64,000 nucleotides of DNA from Sialis fuliginosa (GCA_961205875.1 OY540814.1:27472151-27536150), one strand, 5' to 3'; positions 11,861 to 24,737 are shown, counted from the stretch's first letter. A program made the numbers and translations. The notes: generated from the sequence alone by a model not told the origin.

Positions 11861-12956
11861 GAGTGGCGAAGCGTCCATGGAAGCAAGGGAAGCAGTGCTT
11901 CCCTTACTGTATGGGTAAATTAATACAAATATGTGTTTTCAGTTAATAAATAATTTAAAAATATTATTAGAATATTTGTTTTAATGCGCAACTCAAACAT
12001 TTTAATCAAAAATAGCATTTAATATTAATTTACACGCTCAATTATAAAACTATAATACCTCTACGTTTTATTTTCTTGTATTTTAGTCGATATTTGTATG
12101 ACGAGTTGAAGTTCACTGCAGGAAATTTCACTAAAAAATTTTGAATTTTTTATTTTATTAAAAGTATGTTGATTGTATAGAAAATGACGTGAAAAGTTGT
12201 TTGTTTCAAACCACAGGTCTGTATCTCAAACCGTTCTCGAGATATAGCCTCTCAAAGTTTCAGTTTTTTCAAATTTTTGGAGAAAAAAGGCCATAACTTT
12301 TGAACGCGTGGTCAGAATTGATTTTAGTTGACGGATTTGGAATCAGCGTGTCAAAATCTATATAATGACATGTATAATACCTTAAAACTCGAAAAAAAAA
12401 TTTTCGCGAAAAATCGAAAAAATTCAAAGGGGTATACCTTAAAAAAATGTCGATTTTTGCTCAAATTTTTTTTGTCGGATTTTAAAGTATTATACATGTC
12501 ATTATATAGATTTTGACACGCTGATTTCAAATCCGTCAACTAAAATCAATTCCGACCACGCGTTCAAAAGTTAGAGCCTTTTTTCTTCAAAATTTTGAAA
12601 AAACTGAAACTTTGAGAGGCTATATCTCGAGAACGGTTTGAGATACAGACCTGCGGTTTGAAACAAACAACTTTTTACGTCATTTTCTATACAATAAACA
12701 TACTTTTAACGAAATCAAAAATTTGAAATTTTTTAGTGAAATTTTCTGCAGTGAACTTCAATTCGTCATACAAATATCGCCTAAAATACAAGAAAATAAG
12801 ACGTAGAATCATTTAGTTACTATATAAATATATAAGAATTTATTTAAAAAAGTAAAAGCTTGAACTTAAGGTGTTTAATAACTAGTTTTTGTTAATAGGA
12901 GGGGGAGGATTGACTAAATATGCTTCCCTTATTAAAAATTTCACGCCTCGCCACTG
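11861..12956. mobile_element. hAT-type fold-back element with 8-bp target duplication
   Basis: The exact 8-bp direct repeat acttgcga lies at 11853-11860 and 12957-12964. The ends are inverted: gagtggcgaagcgtc at the left and the complement of cagtggcgaggcgtg at the right, as in hAT transposons. Inside is a hairpin core with about 330-bp arms (roughly 12072-12410 and 12455-12800) around a short loop, which explains two near-identical 62-codon frames on opposite strands. Outside the core, the left and right sub-terminal sequences differ. No transposase is encoded. Confidence 0.88.
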
Positions 12957-12968
12957 ACTTGCGAGTAG

Positions 12969-13311
12969 TAGGGAAGAGTGGGGTAATTACGAACACCTTG
13001 GGGGAAAATGTCATTTTCATAAAAATTTTCAAAAAAATATACATATTTTTTGACTTATTAAGCAATAACTCTGAACTGGAAACACGGCTAGCAATAACTC
13101 TAATACTGAAAAATACGTTAGTTAATTACTTATAATACTGACTCATTGTGGTTGCTCTAGTTACGTTACTTTGGAAGTTATGAGATAATATTTGTTTGTA
13201 AATACTACTCTGAAGGAATTTTTTAAACACACATTAGCTTTCCTCTTATAATATAATGAAACCACCGAATATGCGATTACTCTACGTTTGTGATTACCCC
13301 ATTCTCCCTTA
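12969..13311. mobile_element. Inverted-ended element abutting the hAT duplication
   Basis: The left end tagggaagagtggggtaatt is matched by the complement of the right end (taagggagaatggggtaat). The interior, about 13010-13235, is the complement of 29490-29720 (family K). Superfamily undetermined. Confidence 0.6.
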
Positions 13312-14039
13312 CATATGTATGTCCATATAAGAAAGTAATCGATTTTTCTGTTAAATAATTAAAAAAAATCATCTGTAGTTAAATTATAGTTGGAAAATAA
13401 AAATCAGCGGACAGACGCGCAAAAAATCGTTTATTAACCAAATGCAATATTTATTTGTTTGTTAATGTTGTATGTATACGAAAACTCATAGAATTCAAAA
13501 CGTAATGGCTTATAATAATATTTGTTTTAAATTAAACGAGTGGTTTTTTCGCTCGTTTTGTTTTCCTACCCCGCAATTTTTGAATACATTTAAGCGGAAA
13601 TCAGACATTCTTTTGTTACGTATGCATAATTTATAATTACACACGCATATTATCTTCAAAAATTCTCAGAATCGTGGATAATAATTAGTTTTAATTAAAT
13701 TTTTCGTAATTTAATTAATTTCATAAAAAAAGTGTGAATTTTTTTTAAAACGAGGAACTGAGTGTTAAATAAATGATTACGCGGACCGGCTGAAATAATA
13801 TTTGCATTAAAATCATATTATATATGCATATATATGTGTGAGAATTAGAGAAAGCTGTAGTAGGGGAATGGGTTAAAATATGGCGTTAGTTGATTTAGTT
13901 AGGGTTATTGGAAAAGTTCGTAGAAATTTTCAAGGGATGGTTTGAAATGAATCTTGACTTTTCTGGGTGTAAGCCTAAAAACAAACTCACCTTTGTATTA
14001 TGAATATTAGTTTTCTAATATCCTAATGTCAATAATATA
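13312..14039. other. AT-rich spacer, nothing recognisable
   Basis: No repeat partner or coding signal is visible. Confidence 0.35.
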
Positions 14040-14545
14040 ACATACATTTTTAGAATAACTAATTTGACAATTTGCATTTGTTTCCATGGCAACATGAAAT
14101 ATAGACTTATTTATTAGTATTTAAAATTCAAATTTTGAGGGTGGTTTTCGCCTTTCACCCCTTCTATACACGTATAACAAAAAAAAATACTGAAATACAT
14201 TTTTCATTATTTCTATTGTAGAATATTTATGCTAAGTTTCAAGGAAATCCGACCAAAAAAAAACTTTACACCCATTTTTACCCCCTTAGGGGTTGAATTT
14301 CGAAAAATCCTTTCTTTCAGATCATAATCACGTCAAGACGCTTCGATTGGCACCCCAACGGAGTCAATAGCATTTTTTATTTACGAGATTTTGTGAACGT
14401 AAAAAATGACACGCACATAGTACATACACATACACAGACATCTTTTTGAAAATAGTGTAAATATACTATAGTGACCTTAAAACATACAATTATGTTGAAA
14501 TTTTTGATTCTGATTTTCGTACCGATTATAATAACTTCCAGTTGG
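14040..14545 (+). repeat. Dispersed repeat family J, plus copy
   Basis: About 14045-14165 (aactaatttgacaatttgca, catttgtttccatggcaaca) is the complement of 42330-42475. About 14265-14540 (cccccttaggggttgaattt, gtgtaaatatactatagtga, tacaattatgttgaaatttt) is the complement of 17530-17690. Unidentified transposon relic. Confidence 0.65.
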
Positions 14546-15044
14546 GAAGTTAAAAATCCCTACTGGCCCTGACTTACGGGACAATCTGTATATATTCGTA
14601 AGGGTAACATTTCAACGTGTTGTTTAAAACAAATTAGTTTTGTTTATTGAGCGTGATTTTGTTTAAATCGCTGTGAGACAGATTTTGCCCATCTGTCACA
14701 AAAGTTTACCGATTCCTTCTTTAGATAATAATTTTACTTGTATTTCGTTTGAATTCAAGAGATCTAAAATCGCAGTAATGATCTCTGAGAATTGTTACTT
14801 TAAATAATAAAATAAACGTGTTCTTATATAAAATGTTGAATCTATCTGTTCTCCGTCGGTATGAATTATTTTTTAATTAATTACTCCGTTCTTGAAACCA
14901 ATTAGTTTGGGATTTCAGAAATAATTTATAACAAAAATATTTTCTTGTTTGTCTTTTGTATTCTAAAGTAATCGGATGAAGAATTTCGAATTAGTTTCGA
15001 TTTTCAATCGAAAAGTTTTCACTCTTTTTAAAGTTTTGTATTTA

Positions 15045-15457
15045 TACAGTGTATTCCAAGTTGAATAAGCCATAGGAAATTTAACATGGGGACAATTAGA
15101 AATGTTGTAGTAACCTTTGGTCAAATTTAACGATGTTTGATTGGTGCATTTTGAAATGCCGCCTCGAAACTAACTGATAAATTTTAAATTAATCAACAGT
15201 ATTTTGTTTTCAACTTTAATTAAGAATAAAATACATTAATGGAATTAAAGTAAGCATCCTAGATAAAAATATAATTATATTTTTTGGCAGATATAAAATT
15301 GAAAACAAAATACTAATGACAATTTTACTAAATTTTGTGGCGGCATTTCAAAATGCACCAATCACACATCGTTAAATTCGATCAAAGGTTACTACAACAC
15401 TTCTAATTGTCCTCATGTTAAATTTCCTATGGCTTAATCAACTTGGAATACACTGTA
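15045..15457. mobile_element. Tc1-like palindromic element, family F copy 1
   Basis: It is a 413-bp near-palindrome with ends tacagtgtattccaagttga and its complement, flanked by TA (15043-15044 and 15458-15459), although the AT context makes the duplication ambiguous. Arms share ggtgcattttgaaatgccgc and its complement. No transposase. The second copy at 40692-41552 carries a nested element. Confidence 0.75.
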
Positions 15458-15855
15458 TATATAAGTACACAGAACTGAGGTCTGATGAAAAGAGGGTTCC
15501 TATTGTTACCAGCGCTGTGATTGGTTGAAATAAAGAGAGAAAGAGATAGGTGAAGTACAGTAGATCAATTAAATATGTTTTGTTATGTATTTTACATAAA
15601 TTAAAATAATAGCGTCTTTTCACCAAAGCTTCCAAGTTTTGTTTTTAGAAACAGAAACAAAGACAGACAAAACACTTACTCTTTTGTTCTAATGTCAATA
15701 TCTCTATCTTTCACTTATTTTTGCTTCCTCGCAATATCGAAGATACGAGAAGCTTTGTGATCGTTTCAGATTGAGACAAAAAAAATGTTCTCCGATTAAA
15801 AAAAATTAAATTGATCTTTCCGTTTCACGTCAAAGCAAACACTTTTCACATCCTT
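15458..15855. other. Spacer without a recognised gene
   Basis: A 65-codon minus frame (15438-15635) overlaps the transposon end and has no recognisable domain. Nothing else is supported. Confidence 0.35.
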
Positions 15856-15859
15856 ATCA

Positions 15860-16420
15860 CACGCATAACTCATGAACCACTGAACCGATATTGTTGAAAC
15901 TTGGTTGGATGGTTGGGTTTGGCTTGAGGACGGTCCCATTTCAAAATCATTAAAATCGTGTGTAAGGGGGTGGGGTGACATCCCAAAATATTTATGTTTT
16001 CAAGATATCTCAAGAACGATACATGTTACGTGAAAATTTTATAGAATATTTTTTGTAGAGCATTAAATTTCCTACAATATGGATCTACAACGTTTATGTA
16101 AAATATTCCCTTACAAAGGTTTATCTCAATTTATTTTAAAAATTAGTGTTTTGTTTTTCTAAATTGATATAATTTGTTTGATGTCATTTTGACATTTATC
16201 AAAAAATTAAAAATATACGAAAAAATAATCAGGTGTGTCTTCAGAAAAATTTCGAATTAATATTTTTTAGTTAAATTCTATAAAAATGAAATGGTTAACC
16301 AATTCCAGGCAATTTATCTCAACATTATCGGTTTTTATTTAAATTGTTCAATAATTAACTACCTTTGGTTTATTTAGCACGCGGAAGCACTGTGCATTTA
16401 CTTGGCAAATGTTTTTTAAT
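15860..16420 (+). repeat. Repeat family B copy with a family M-like leader
   Basis: About 15860-15905 (gaaccactgaaccgatattg) resembles the common insect repeat seen at 28870, 62460 and 62600. From 15969 (gggtgacatcccaaaatatt, tcaagatatctcaagaacga) to ggaagcactgtgcatttac near 16405 it matches copies at 35969, 53983, 38900 (partial) and 3254 (partial, minus). A 61-codon minus frame here is a by-product. Confidence 0.7.
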
Positions 16421-17500
16421 TACAAGTATAATGAATAATTTAACTTGAAGATGATATCAAATTCATTTTCAGTTTTTAATTACTAATTTTGAAAGCCTTT
16501 ATAATATGAAAACGCCAATATATAGATAGCTTATATAGCCATATTTGTAATTTTAACCCTCCATACCTCAACCCTTAAATACAGTAACATTAGAATTTAA
16601 AAATTAAAGCTCATAAAAAATTTTTTTTCTTCATCAAAAATGTGTTTTTTATTTTACGTCCCACCCCTAGTTCATTCAAAAATTATGAAATTACAAGATA
16701 CATTACTTTTGCTCTATTTCTGTTTTGTTGCTTAGTTGTGTGGAAAAAATCATCTTTAGTTTAGAATTTGTGAATATGACTAGATTGTAAAATAAATACG
16801 ATATCACAGAGATACTAATAATGTAAATTCTACACTGTAAGATAGTTTCTACATCTAAATTCGTTACTTGTCTGCAGACATTTCAATTTTCTCTTGGAAT
16901 AAATTGAAGCGACGATGCTAAGCAATAGCAAATGAAATTATATTTTGAAAGCTATCAGAAAACATGTTGATATTATCGTACTTTTTTTCACTCAATCTTT
17001 TCAAGTAAAAGTAAGAGAAATAACTGTAAAATAATACTGTTATTGTAGCCGAGAATTGTTCCTTAATGCAAATTTTATGATAATTTTATTAAATTTTCAT
17101 CTGTCTTTTTAACAGAGCACAGATAAACTTATTGGAATGTTTTTATTGAAAACCGATATTTCTTCGTATTATCTTAAAACAAGGTAGGATGTTTTTTTTT
17201 ATCTAAATAAATGTATTTTTGTATCTCTTGACGTTTTCTTATGAGATTATGATTTTTTTTTGTATTCTTTTTTATATACTACCTAATTAAATTTGTATTT
17301 TCTATAAATTCGTTTTGAAGAATTTGCAGATATTCCCGGTATATATAGAAATTGAATCTGAACGGGGAATCAAGCTTATTTGATATTTATAAATGTTTAG
17401 CATATGCAGTAATAAGTATGAAAAGTATGGTCAGAAACACAGTAAGTTTAAGTGCAATTGTTTTAAATTACAAAACTAATGTTTCGCACAGTTAATACCC
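16421..17500. other. AT-rich low-copy stretch, no gene seen
   Basis: No repeat partner of note and no coding signal. T-rich tracts near 17190-17280 are low-complexity. Confidence 0.35.
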
Positions 17501-17700
17501 CGTTGAAAGTGCTTGGTAGTTAACAAATTTTATTAACTTCCCAACTTGTAATCAGTTCGAAAATCAAAATCAAAAATTTCAACATAATTGTATGTTTTAA
17601 GGTCACTATAGTATATTTACACTATTTTCAGATTTTTCGAAATTCAACCCCTAAGGAGGCAAAAAGGGGTGTACAGTTTTTTAGTTATAAATCACCCTGT
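17500..17700 (-). repeat. Repeat family J, minus copy
   Basis: It is the complement of 14265-14540 with an internal deletion: tacaattatgttgaaatttt, gtgtaaatatactatagtga and aggggttgaatttcgaaaaa are all present inverted. It starts next to a family P fragment (aataccccgttgaaagtg at about 17494). Confidence 0.65.
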
Positions 17701-19320
17701 ATATTTGAATAAAATCTTATAATACGATAATTTATAATAATTTTACTTTATGTAATTGATTTATTCATATTAAAATATAACATTGAAATGTACGAAAAAT
17801 ATGAAATACAAAGGAAAAATATTTTACAAATTTTAAGCTTTGATTTTTAACCTGATTATTTCTATACCCAGTTTATTATATTACATGAAAGTTATGTCTT
17901 TTACAGTATTAATATCAAATAGTGGGGGTACGTAATATTTTTCCCGGTGATTCGTAAATTTAAATGTCAAACACATCTGGTCTTATTTGCTTTATGTATC
18001 CCCCCCCCCCCTCAATATAAAAGTGAATATACGCAGCAGTATTTATGGATTATTATTTTATAATTAAAAACGAGTCAGTCAGTCTCATGAGACGAGATAA
18101 GACTAAAATTTTCATAAAAATGAAGTTTTTCTTTAAAATTGCAGTTTTCTAATTGTAAGTTAAAAGTTTGTGGAAGTTTAAAATTCTCTGTTTATTTTAA
18201 TAAATATCTACCTCAACAAAGTCGGCTAAAATATTGTTTCCAACAAAATTTGTTTATTTTTGTGCATAGAATACAAAGTTAAAAACATCGAGTAAGGTCT
18301 TTTATATCTAATTTATTCTCTGCTCAGCTGGTTTGAGTAATAGCGTGATAATTAAAAAAAAATTTTTTTAAAGTGAAAAACCTACATTGAAAATTAAATT
18401 GAAAAAATAACATTTATTTCGCGTTATTTAGTTCTTTCAGTTTAAATTCGTTATCAATTTATATGTAAAATTAATTAAATCAATTTGTAACAATCAAATA
18501 TCATAGGTATGTAAATATAAAACTGAAATAGAATAATAATAAATAAACAATTCATAAAAAAAATAAACATATATGTTAAAAAATATTACGTGAAATATCC
18601 ATTAAAAACAAAACATTCATTTGTTTGTGTTATTGTAAACACAAAGTGTGAAACTCTTTAAAAATACATTTTAAGCAAATAAAGCTTGGAATATACACCT
18701 GCGGTGTTCATAGAAAAACTGAGCACTTTTACCTTGAGAAATATCATAAATTTCCACAATTTTGACTTGTATGCATACTTTTTAATATACGTAGAGAGGA
18801 TTATATCAAAATGGAATTTATTCGTCAAAAAGAAGTTTTTAAAACATCTAACATCTATGTTTTATAAAAATTTATATAAAACATCTATGTTTTATTTATA
18901 TATCTCTTTAATATAAAAGATTTTAGATGTTTAAATAAATGCGATTTTAATGAATAATTAGTCTAGAGATTGGAAAAATAGTTTTTCAACTATTGCGTAA
19001 AAATGCATTTATTGTAATTTTTATTATATATCTCCAACGTTTTCAGAAAACTGGTTTGATTGAACACAATTTGAAATCAACTATTTGCAACTACCTTTCC
19101 AAGTATTTAAAAACTATTTGCGACACTTATTACTGCTTCGTTTGCACTAATTGTTATTAAATCGTAAAAAAACTAGTAACAATTTCATTGAAAATAACAA
19201 CTATATTTCCAATCTCAAATAATTACTTAATGTGGAAAATAATTAAAATTATTGTTTTTATAGTAAATGATTATTTTATTTCTTATTTTCTTGTAATTAG
19301 TAATTAGTAAAATATATTTT
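17701..19320. other. AT-rich low-copy stretch, no gene seen
   Basis: A C tract lies at about 18000-18011. A short repeat of catctatgttttat occurs at about 18848-18892. No frame has a recognisable domain. Confidence 0.35.
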
Positions 19321-19810
19321 TTATATAGAAAATGACGTGAAAAGTTGAAATTCTCAAACCGTTCTCGAGAAATGGCCTGTTAAAGTTTTCGATTTTTCAA
19401 AATTTTGGGGAAAAATGGCCGTAACTTTTGAACATTTTTTGACTAAAAATCGACATTTTTTGATTTTTCGCAAAACATTTTTTTTATGCATTTTTAAGAA
19501 TTATACATGTCATTAAATAGATTTTGACACGCTAATTTTTCAAATCTGTCAACTAAAATCAAATCCGATCACTCGTTCAAAAGTTACGGCTATTTTTCTT
19601 TAAAATTTTGAAAAATTGAAAACTATGTATCGAGAAGGGTTTGAGATACAGTCCTGCGGTTTGAAAATTTCAACATTTCACGCCATTTTTATATACAAAA
19701 TATACTTTTGACAAAATATAAAATTCAAATTTCTTTAGTATTTTCATACTTCTTTAAATTCGTAAAAGTATCAACTCAAATACAAGAGAATAAGAAGTAG
19801 AACCCAGAAA
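19321..19810. mobile_element. Fold-back element, family A, degenerate copy
   Basis: The hairpin core is recognisable (gaaaatgacgtgaaaagttg, caaaccgttctcgagaaat, inverted arm ggtttgagatacagtcctgc) but arms are shorter and more diverged than at 11861-12956 and 56100-56870. Confidence 0.7.
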
Positions 19811-19846
19811 AATTTATTTTTCGAGTGTAGTTAGTCGGTTTGAACC

Positions 19847-19960
19847 AGGGCTTCGAACCGGAACCGAACCAAAAACCGGGGAACCGTTATTTTTTGCCGG
19901 AACGAAAATCGGAACAGAACCGAAATAAAAATATCGGTTTTTACGGTTCAGTACATATTA
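19847..19960 (+). mobile_element. hAT-like terminus CAGGGCTTCGAACCGG
   Basis: cagggcttcgaaccggaac followed by the ccgaac-rich tract resembles an hAT end. A diverged inverted counterpart (ggttcgaaaccct) lies at 56895-56908 beside another family A hairpin. No partner terminus was identified here. Confidence 0.45.
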
Positions 19961-21180
19961 AAATACGCGCGTTAACATGATCTTATTTCCCACTTCAATT
20001 GTCGTCCGGACTATCATACAAGTATCATTAAATGTTCTAAATTATGGTAGAAAATTTTTGTTTAATACAAATAATTTTTTTTAAATTAATCACTCTGTTT
20101 ATAAGTACAGGTCTGTATTATTTTTTAAATTTTATGGTATTGTTTTTTATACAACTAATATGTTCAAATACGAACTCTTTTACCGACGGTACTAAATCTT
20201 GAGCGACATAACATAATAGATACTTCCTGTAGAAGCCTTCACAAGAATCCACGGTTTAAAATTCGCAATATTTACGAAGGCCATTAAAGTTTTTATGTTT
20301 ACCTAAATGAAAGCTTGAATGTTTTGTTTAAGTGAATTAAAACCAGCGTCGGCACACGACGTATTTATCTCTCTCTCTCTCTCTGTTTTAAATAATTATG
20401 TTTTAGTTTTAAAGTTCTGTGGGCGTGTACAATAACTCGTTTTTCAACTTTATAAACGTTGCTATTCAATTACAGAACTAGAATTATTTCTTATGGCCAG
20501 ATTAGTATTTTAATTGTTTAATTATACAGTATTAGCGCATTGTTACCCGGGGTTATAAATTTAATCTGTAATAAACATTAGGGATGTATCAGAATTCACG
20601 ATTTTATTTCGTAGAACAATTTTTCTTTAAAAAATTATCACAAAGCTTTTCGTATTTTCGATAATAAAACAACTCATAACAAAGATACAACGCATTTTAT
20701 TCATTATTGAATTAAAAATCACAATTGCCATGGAAAACTAAAACATTTTTGTTAGTCCAGCCAAAACTACAACAATCACTCGAGTGCAATATTAAAAAGT
20801 CAAGTAAGCTTTGGAAAAAAGAATACTTGATGTTTCAAATTTTTATATTCATTAAAATTCGTTGCTTATTTTGTTAATGTATAACAGCAATGCTGGCTTT
20901 AGGTAGGGAGGCTGGGCGACTGCTCTGGGTTACAATTCAGAAGGGGCGGCGAACGGCCACATGGAGAAAAACTGATACTGGAAATCGATAACACGTAGTT
21001 CTTAGATTTTTAGAATAACATCAAAAAATGAGCGGCCCCGACAATACTTAATGGTTAAATATAATACAAAAATTGATATCAGAAAAAGTAGAAAGAGATT
21101 TTGAAATAAAAAATATTGCATTCTAAACAAACCCTACCCCCTTCAAATATCTCCATGCAATTTGTTATTAACAATTGATA
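19961..21180. other. AT-rich stretch with (TC)n, no gene seen
   Basis: A short TC microsatellite lies at about 20370-20384. At about 20890-20940 a GC-richer tract (ggctttaggtagggaggctg) is inversely related to the sequence repeated at 25290-25610. gatactggaaatcgataaca at about 20973 also occurs in the palindrome at 33433-34431. Confidence 0.4.
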
Positions 21181-21545
21181 ACACTCCATTCCAAGAATCC
21201 CTTTCAAAGCTTACCTGACCATTATCTTATAGATGCATAAGTATAAACAGAAACCTAACATGATTCGGGCATTTCTCCAAACCCAAATAACAGCAAATCT
21301 ACTGTGTCCCTTCTAATCGGTACTTGTGACGTCACAAGTGTTTCAAAGCATTAGCTAGACCCCGTTTATGTCAACAGAACGATCGGCCAGGGTGGCTTAC
21401 GTAATCATTCCACGTTAACCCCAATATTTACTTGTTTATAGGAAAATCAATTGAACCTATTTCCAAATTTCTGGGTTTTTAACAATAAATGGGTGTATTT
21501 TATACTCTTGAACTTGCAGTCGGTTTCACGTGTATCACATTCACT
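21181..21545. promoter_or_regulatory. Low-copy island with a perfect CRE palindrome
   Basis: The 18-bp perfect palindrome acttgtgacgtcacaagt (21322-21339) contains the CREB/ATF full site TGACGTCA. The surrounding 300 bp is less AT-rich than average and has no repeat partner here. A regulatory role is inference only. Confidence 0.35.
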
Positions 21546-21549
21546 ATAT

Positions 21550-21832
21550 AGTAGAACCTCGAAAACGGTAAGAAAATCGAGATAAAGAAATTTCGAATTA
21601 TATGGATTTAGAATCGAAGGGAACGGACAGTTTCTTCGAGATTTCTAATATTTCAGAAACTAGTTTCAATTATAAATTAGTAATGAGGAAACTTGGGAAC
21701 ACCTTCTCCTCTTCCTTCCGTAAGATTTTACCGAGAAAATATTATAATATAAAATTAACCGCAATCTCTGTTTCTAACATTTTAAAATGGAAATACGTAC
21801 TAGAAAAACTGTTCTCGCAGAAAATAAATTAA
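21550..21832 (+). mobile_element. pogo-like terminus with short downstream frame
   Basis: tagtagaacctcgaaaacgg resembles pogo/Tigger-type ends (CAGTAGAACCTCG). A 76-codon frame follows (21602-21832) with no recognisable domain; I treat it as interior relic sequence or chance. Confidence 0.35.
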
Positions 21833-22234
21833 TCAAGCGAAATAACCAAACCGCACAGCTTTTTCTGAATATCTCTCTTGAAAGTTTTCCAAAGTCGTTA
21901 GGGCTTCCGAAACACCGAAACCAAGTATAGCGCCCGGTAATAGCGAATTACAGGACGATAAATTACTTTTTATTGTTTCCGAATAAAATGAAAAGAATCA
22001 TAATAAAAATAAGCCAGAGAAGAAAAAAACAAAATGGTGGATATCTTGTTAATAATACAAAAAACCATTAGTCCTAACAGCTTTTCCAAAAGGGGGGTGG
22101 GGCTGTTTGTACCTGTACAAATTGATATTGACTATAATAATAAAACTCAGACAGAATTACCTGTTAGGTATAATTATTTTTCTGAGTGCAAAGAACTACT
22201 CTTACATTAGGAACTGACTACGTTCATACGCAGT

Positions 22235-22262
22235 TCAGTGTGGGGGGGGGGGGGGGGGTATT
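22235..22262 (+). repeat. Poly-G tract
   Basis: A run of about 17 G residues sits in AT-rich sequence, one of more than a dozen G/C homopolymers in the window. Confidence 0.8.
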
Positions 22263-22386
22263 ACTTGGCTTAGAGGGTTAAGGGGTTAAATAATATGAGT
22301 CATCACATTACATTTATTGAGAGAATGTTTGACTTTCTTATACGACATATAATTTTTCGAATTAAAAAACGTAAAGTAAATTAACA

Positions 22387-22697
22387 GTGCTTCCTTTAGA
22401 CGAAAAAAGTTACAAAATTTCGAATATTTCCAAAACCCCTAATCCGATTAGCACCAAAATCAATTGGTCTGGAGTACTCACTAAGACAAACATTTTCCCC
22501 AAAAATAATTCAGATTGGTGCATTTTTACAGTACTTACGAAAAAAAATCTACATCCAGACACACACGCACAGCCGCCATGCGGAAATTAACTTTTCTTTA
22601 CGTTTTGAAGTTAGTACAATCAGAATCTGTCATTTTCTCGGACACGATTTTTCGACGGTATTACAATACTTCCATTTCCTTCGAAACATGGAAGTAA
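22387..22697 (+). repeat. Dispersed repeat family H, plus copy
   Basis: It matches 41948-42285 in the opposite orientation (ccgattagcaccaaaatcaa, agccgccatgcggaaattaa, tcggacacgatttttcga). Two overlapping plus frames here are shadows of the repeat. Confidence 0.75.
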
Positions 22698-22699
22698 AA

Positions 22700-23800
22700 T
22701 GAGTAAAAGGAGACAATTATATTAAAACTTTCATAATCCTCTGAATACTGATGAAAATTTATGCGGGGTACTCATTTCACGAAAGTAACTTTAATTCTAT
22801 TTACATCTAATTTCAGAAAAATTAAGTTAAAGCAGTTTTGCGAATTTTAATTGTTATAAATGTATGCTCGAAAGAGTTTTAATTAATTTGGATTTTTTCA
22901 AGCGCAAACCCAGAGTTCCATTATTTCGGCCAAACGCTACGTATAAATTAATATGTTTTCAATATACCTACTCAGAGATTTGGGAAATATTTGTTTGTTA
23001 TTATAATAAATTTACATAAATAAAACAGCTAAGTGCGTGTTGGGCACACTACGATTTATAAAAAATAGTTACTTCAAAATTTTTCATAAAATATTTTTGC
23101 TGAAATTTTTTCAGATTATTTACATCGATAGTTTATAAAATAGAGGGGGGGGGGGGGCACTCTGACAACGACTTTGAACGCAAATATATCGTCACTGGAG
23201 GGTTAAAATCAAAGTTCTTTTTGGGTTATCAATCTACGTCCGTATACCAAATTTCATCTTAATTGGTATAAAATTTATATAGACGGGCAGTCAGACGGAC
23301 GGATAGAGCATATTTTTAATTGATTTTGGGGATACATCAGTATTTTCGTTTTTGATTCTGCAATTATGATATTAAAGAGTTTTTTATTTTTCTGTTTTAT
23401 ATAATTTCTAAGATTGTCGTTAATCTCGGGGAAAAATATTTCAATATTAATTTTATTTGACCACCCACACACTGTGAAGCATTTCCTTATAATTTATTTT
23501 ACATCAAGTAATAACAGACACTGTGTTTTTTATTAAAGAAAATTCCTTTTCATGAAGAAATTGCAAATTACAGCTTACATATATAATTTTTAAATTACTT
23601 CCTGTTTTCCATATTTCTACTAGTTTCATTTGATATAAACAACGGAAATAGGTTGTATTATTAATTATAACTTGTAGTTGTCACACAAATTGCTCAAAAT
23701 TAATTTAAAAAAATATTAAAATAGAACTTTTCAAACGTGAACTTTTTCATTTTTTTCAAAAATGTCCAATTGTGGGTGTAAAAATAAAATTTTATTTTTG
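22700..23800. other. AT-rich spacer with poly-G, no gene seen
   Basis: A run of about 13 G residues lies at about 23143-23156. About 23240-23310 has cggacagtcagac-type text similar to tails of insect dispersed repeats. A 65-codon minus frame (23275-23472) is not recognised. Confidence 0.35.
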
Positions 23801-23809
23801 AAAATTTTA

Positions 23810-24045
23810 TCATGTATTTATAACATAAAAATACATATTTCCTCTTATTTTCGTAAAAATCCCTTCATTTTTACGTTAATTATTGCATTATTAGTGATAC
23901 AAAAATTTGTTCGACAATTTTTTTTATTTTTGAGGTTATGATGCGTTTGAAAGGTAACGCTACCTATGCAGTTCTATAGTCTATTAACTTATAAATATTT
24001 TAATATTTTTTTTATTTTCATACGACCTATAGAACCGGAGATATT
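23810..24045 (+). repeat. Dispersed repeat family N, copy 1
   Basis: ttcgtaaaaatcccttcatt, acgttaattattgcattatt and the acctatgcagtt block recur at 40493-40680. Confidence 0.65.
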
Positions 24046-24239
24046 TCAAATATAGTGTAGCGATACACTCGAAATGTATCAAAAATGCACAATTATGCAA
24101 TTTTCTCGGGACGCACATGGCCGATTTTTCTAAATTTTTGATTTTCAACTAACCTTCGAACATATAAAGAGAAAATCCAACTTCCCGAATGCATCACTTC
24201 AAAATGCTAATTTCCTTCTACTATAGCCATAATACGTAC

Positions 24240-24300
24240 AATATGATTTACAACTGACGGAGATTTTAGAGTGCCGTTATTGCGAGGTGCTACTGTAATT
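24240..24300 (-). mobile_element. pogo-like terminus (CAGTAGCACCTCGCAATAACGG)
   Basis: On minus it reads cagtagcacctcgcaataac, a typical pogo/Tigger-type end. The other terminus was not found. Confidence 0.4.
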
Positions 24301-24737
24301 TGCTACAGCTATTCAATTGAGTTTTATGCTTTAAAAATCCACGACATGACAATTGCATCAAATAAATAAGATATTAGGTTACTTATTCCAAAGTACAGTG
24401 TCGATGATAAAAGGATTTGATGAAAATTAAACTTTTAAATGTAAGTGACTCCATTTCGTATAAAAGGAGTTTTTAAAAAGTTATAAAAACGTTAAAAACA
24501 TCTTCAGTTTGTTTCATTTATGTCATCTAAAGTTAGTGTGTATCATTTTGAAACACTCAGTGGTAGGTAGTCGTTATAAATAAAAGTAAAAACTTTTAAA
24601 TTGATATTCAGTACCTACGGAATCGTTATTTATTTATTTATTTATAAACATTTGCATTTCCTTTATATTAAAAGAACGCTATGTGAATTTAAGTTGTACT
24701 GAAATATGTAAATGTGTGCCAAATCAAAAGTAATGTA

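Noticed and set aside
12328..12539. Pair of 62-codon frames on opposite strands with almost the same peptide (also at 56369-56580)
   Set aside because: They are the two strands of the family A hairpin; the symmetry comes from the palindrome, not from a conserved protein.
13314..13352. Minus micro-exon between ttaattatttaacag and gtaagg
   Set aside because: The donor lies inside the inverted end of the element at 12969-13311, and the enclosed sequence is as AT-rich as background.
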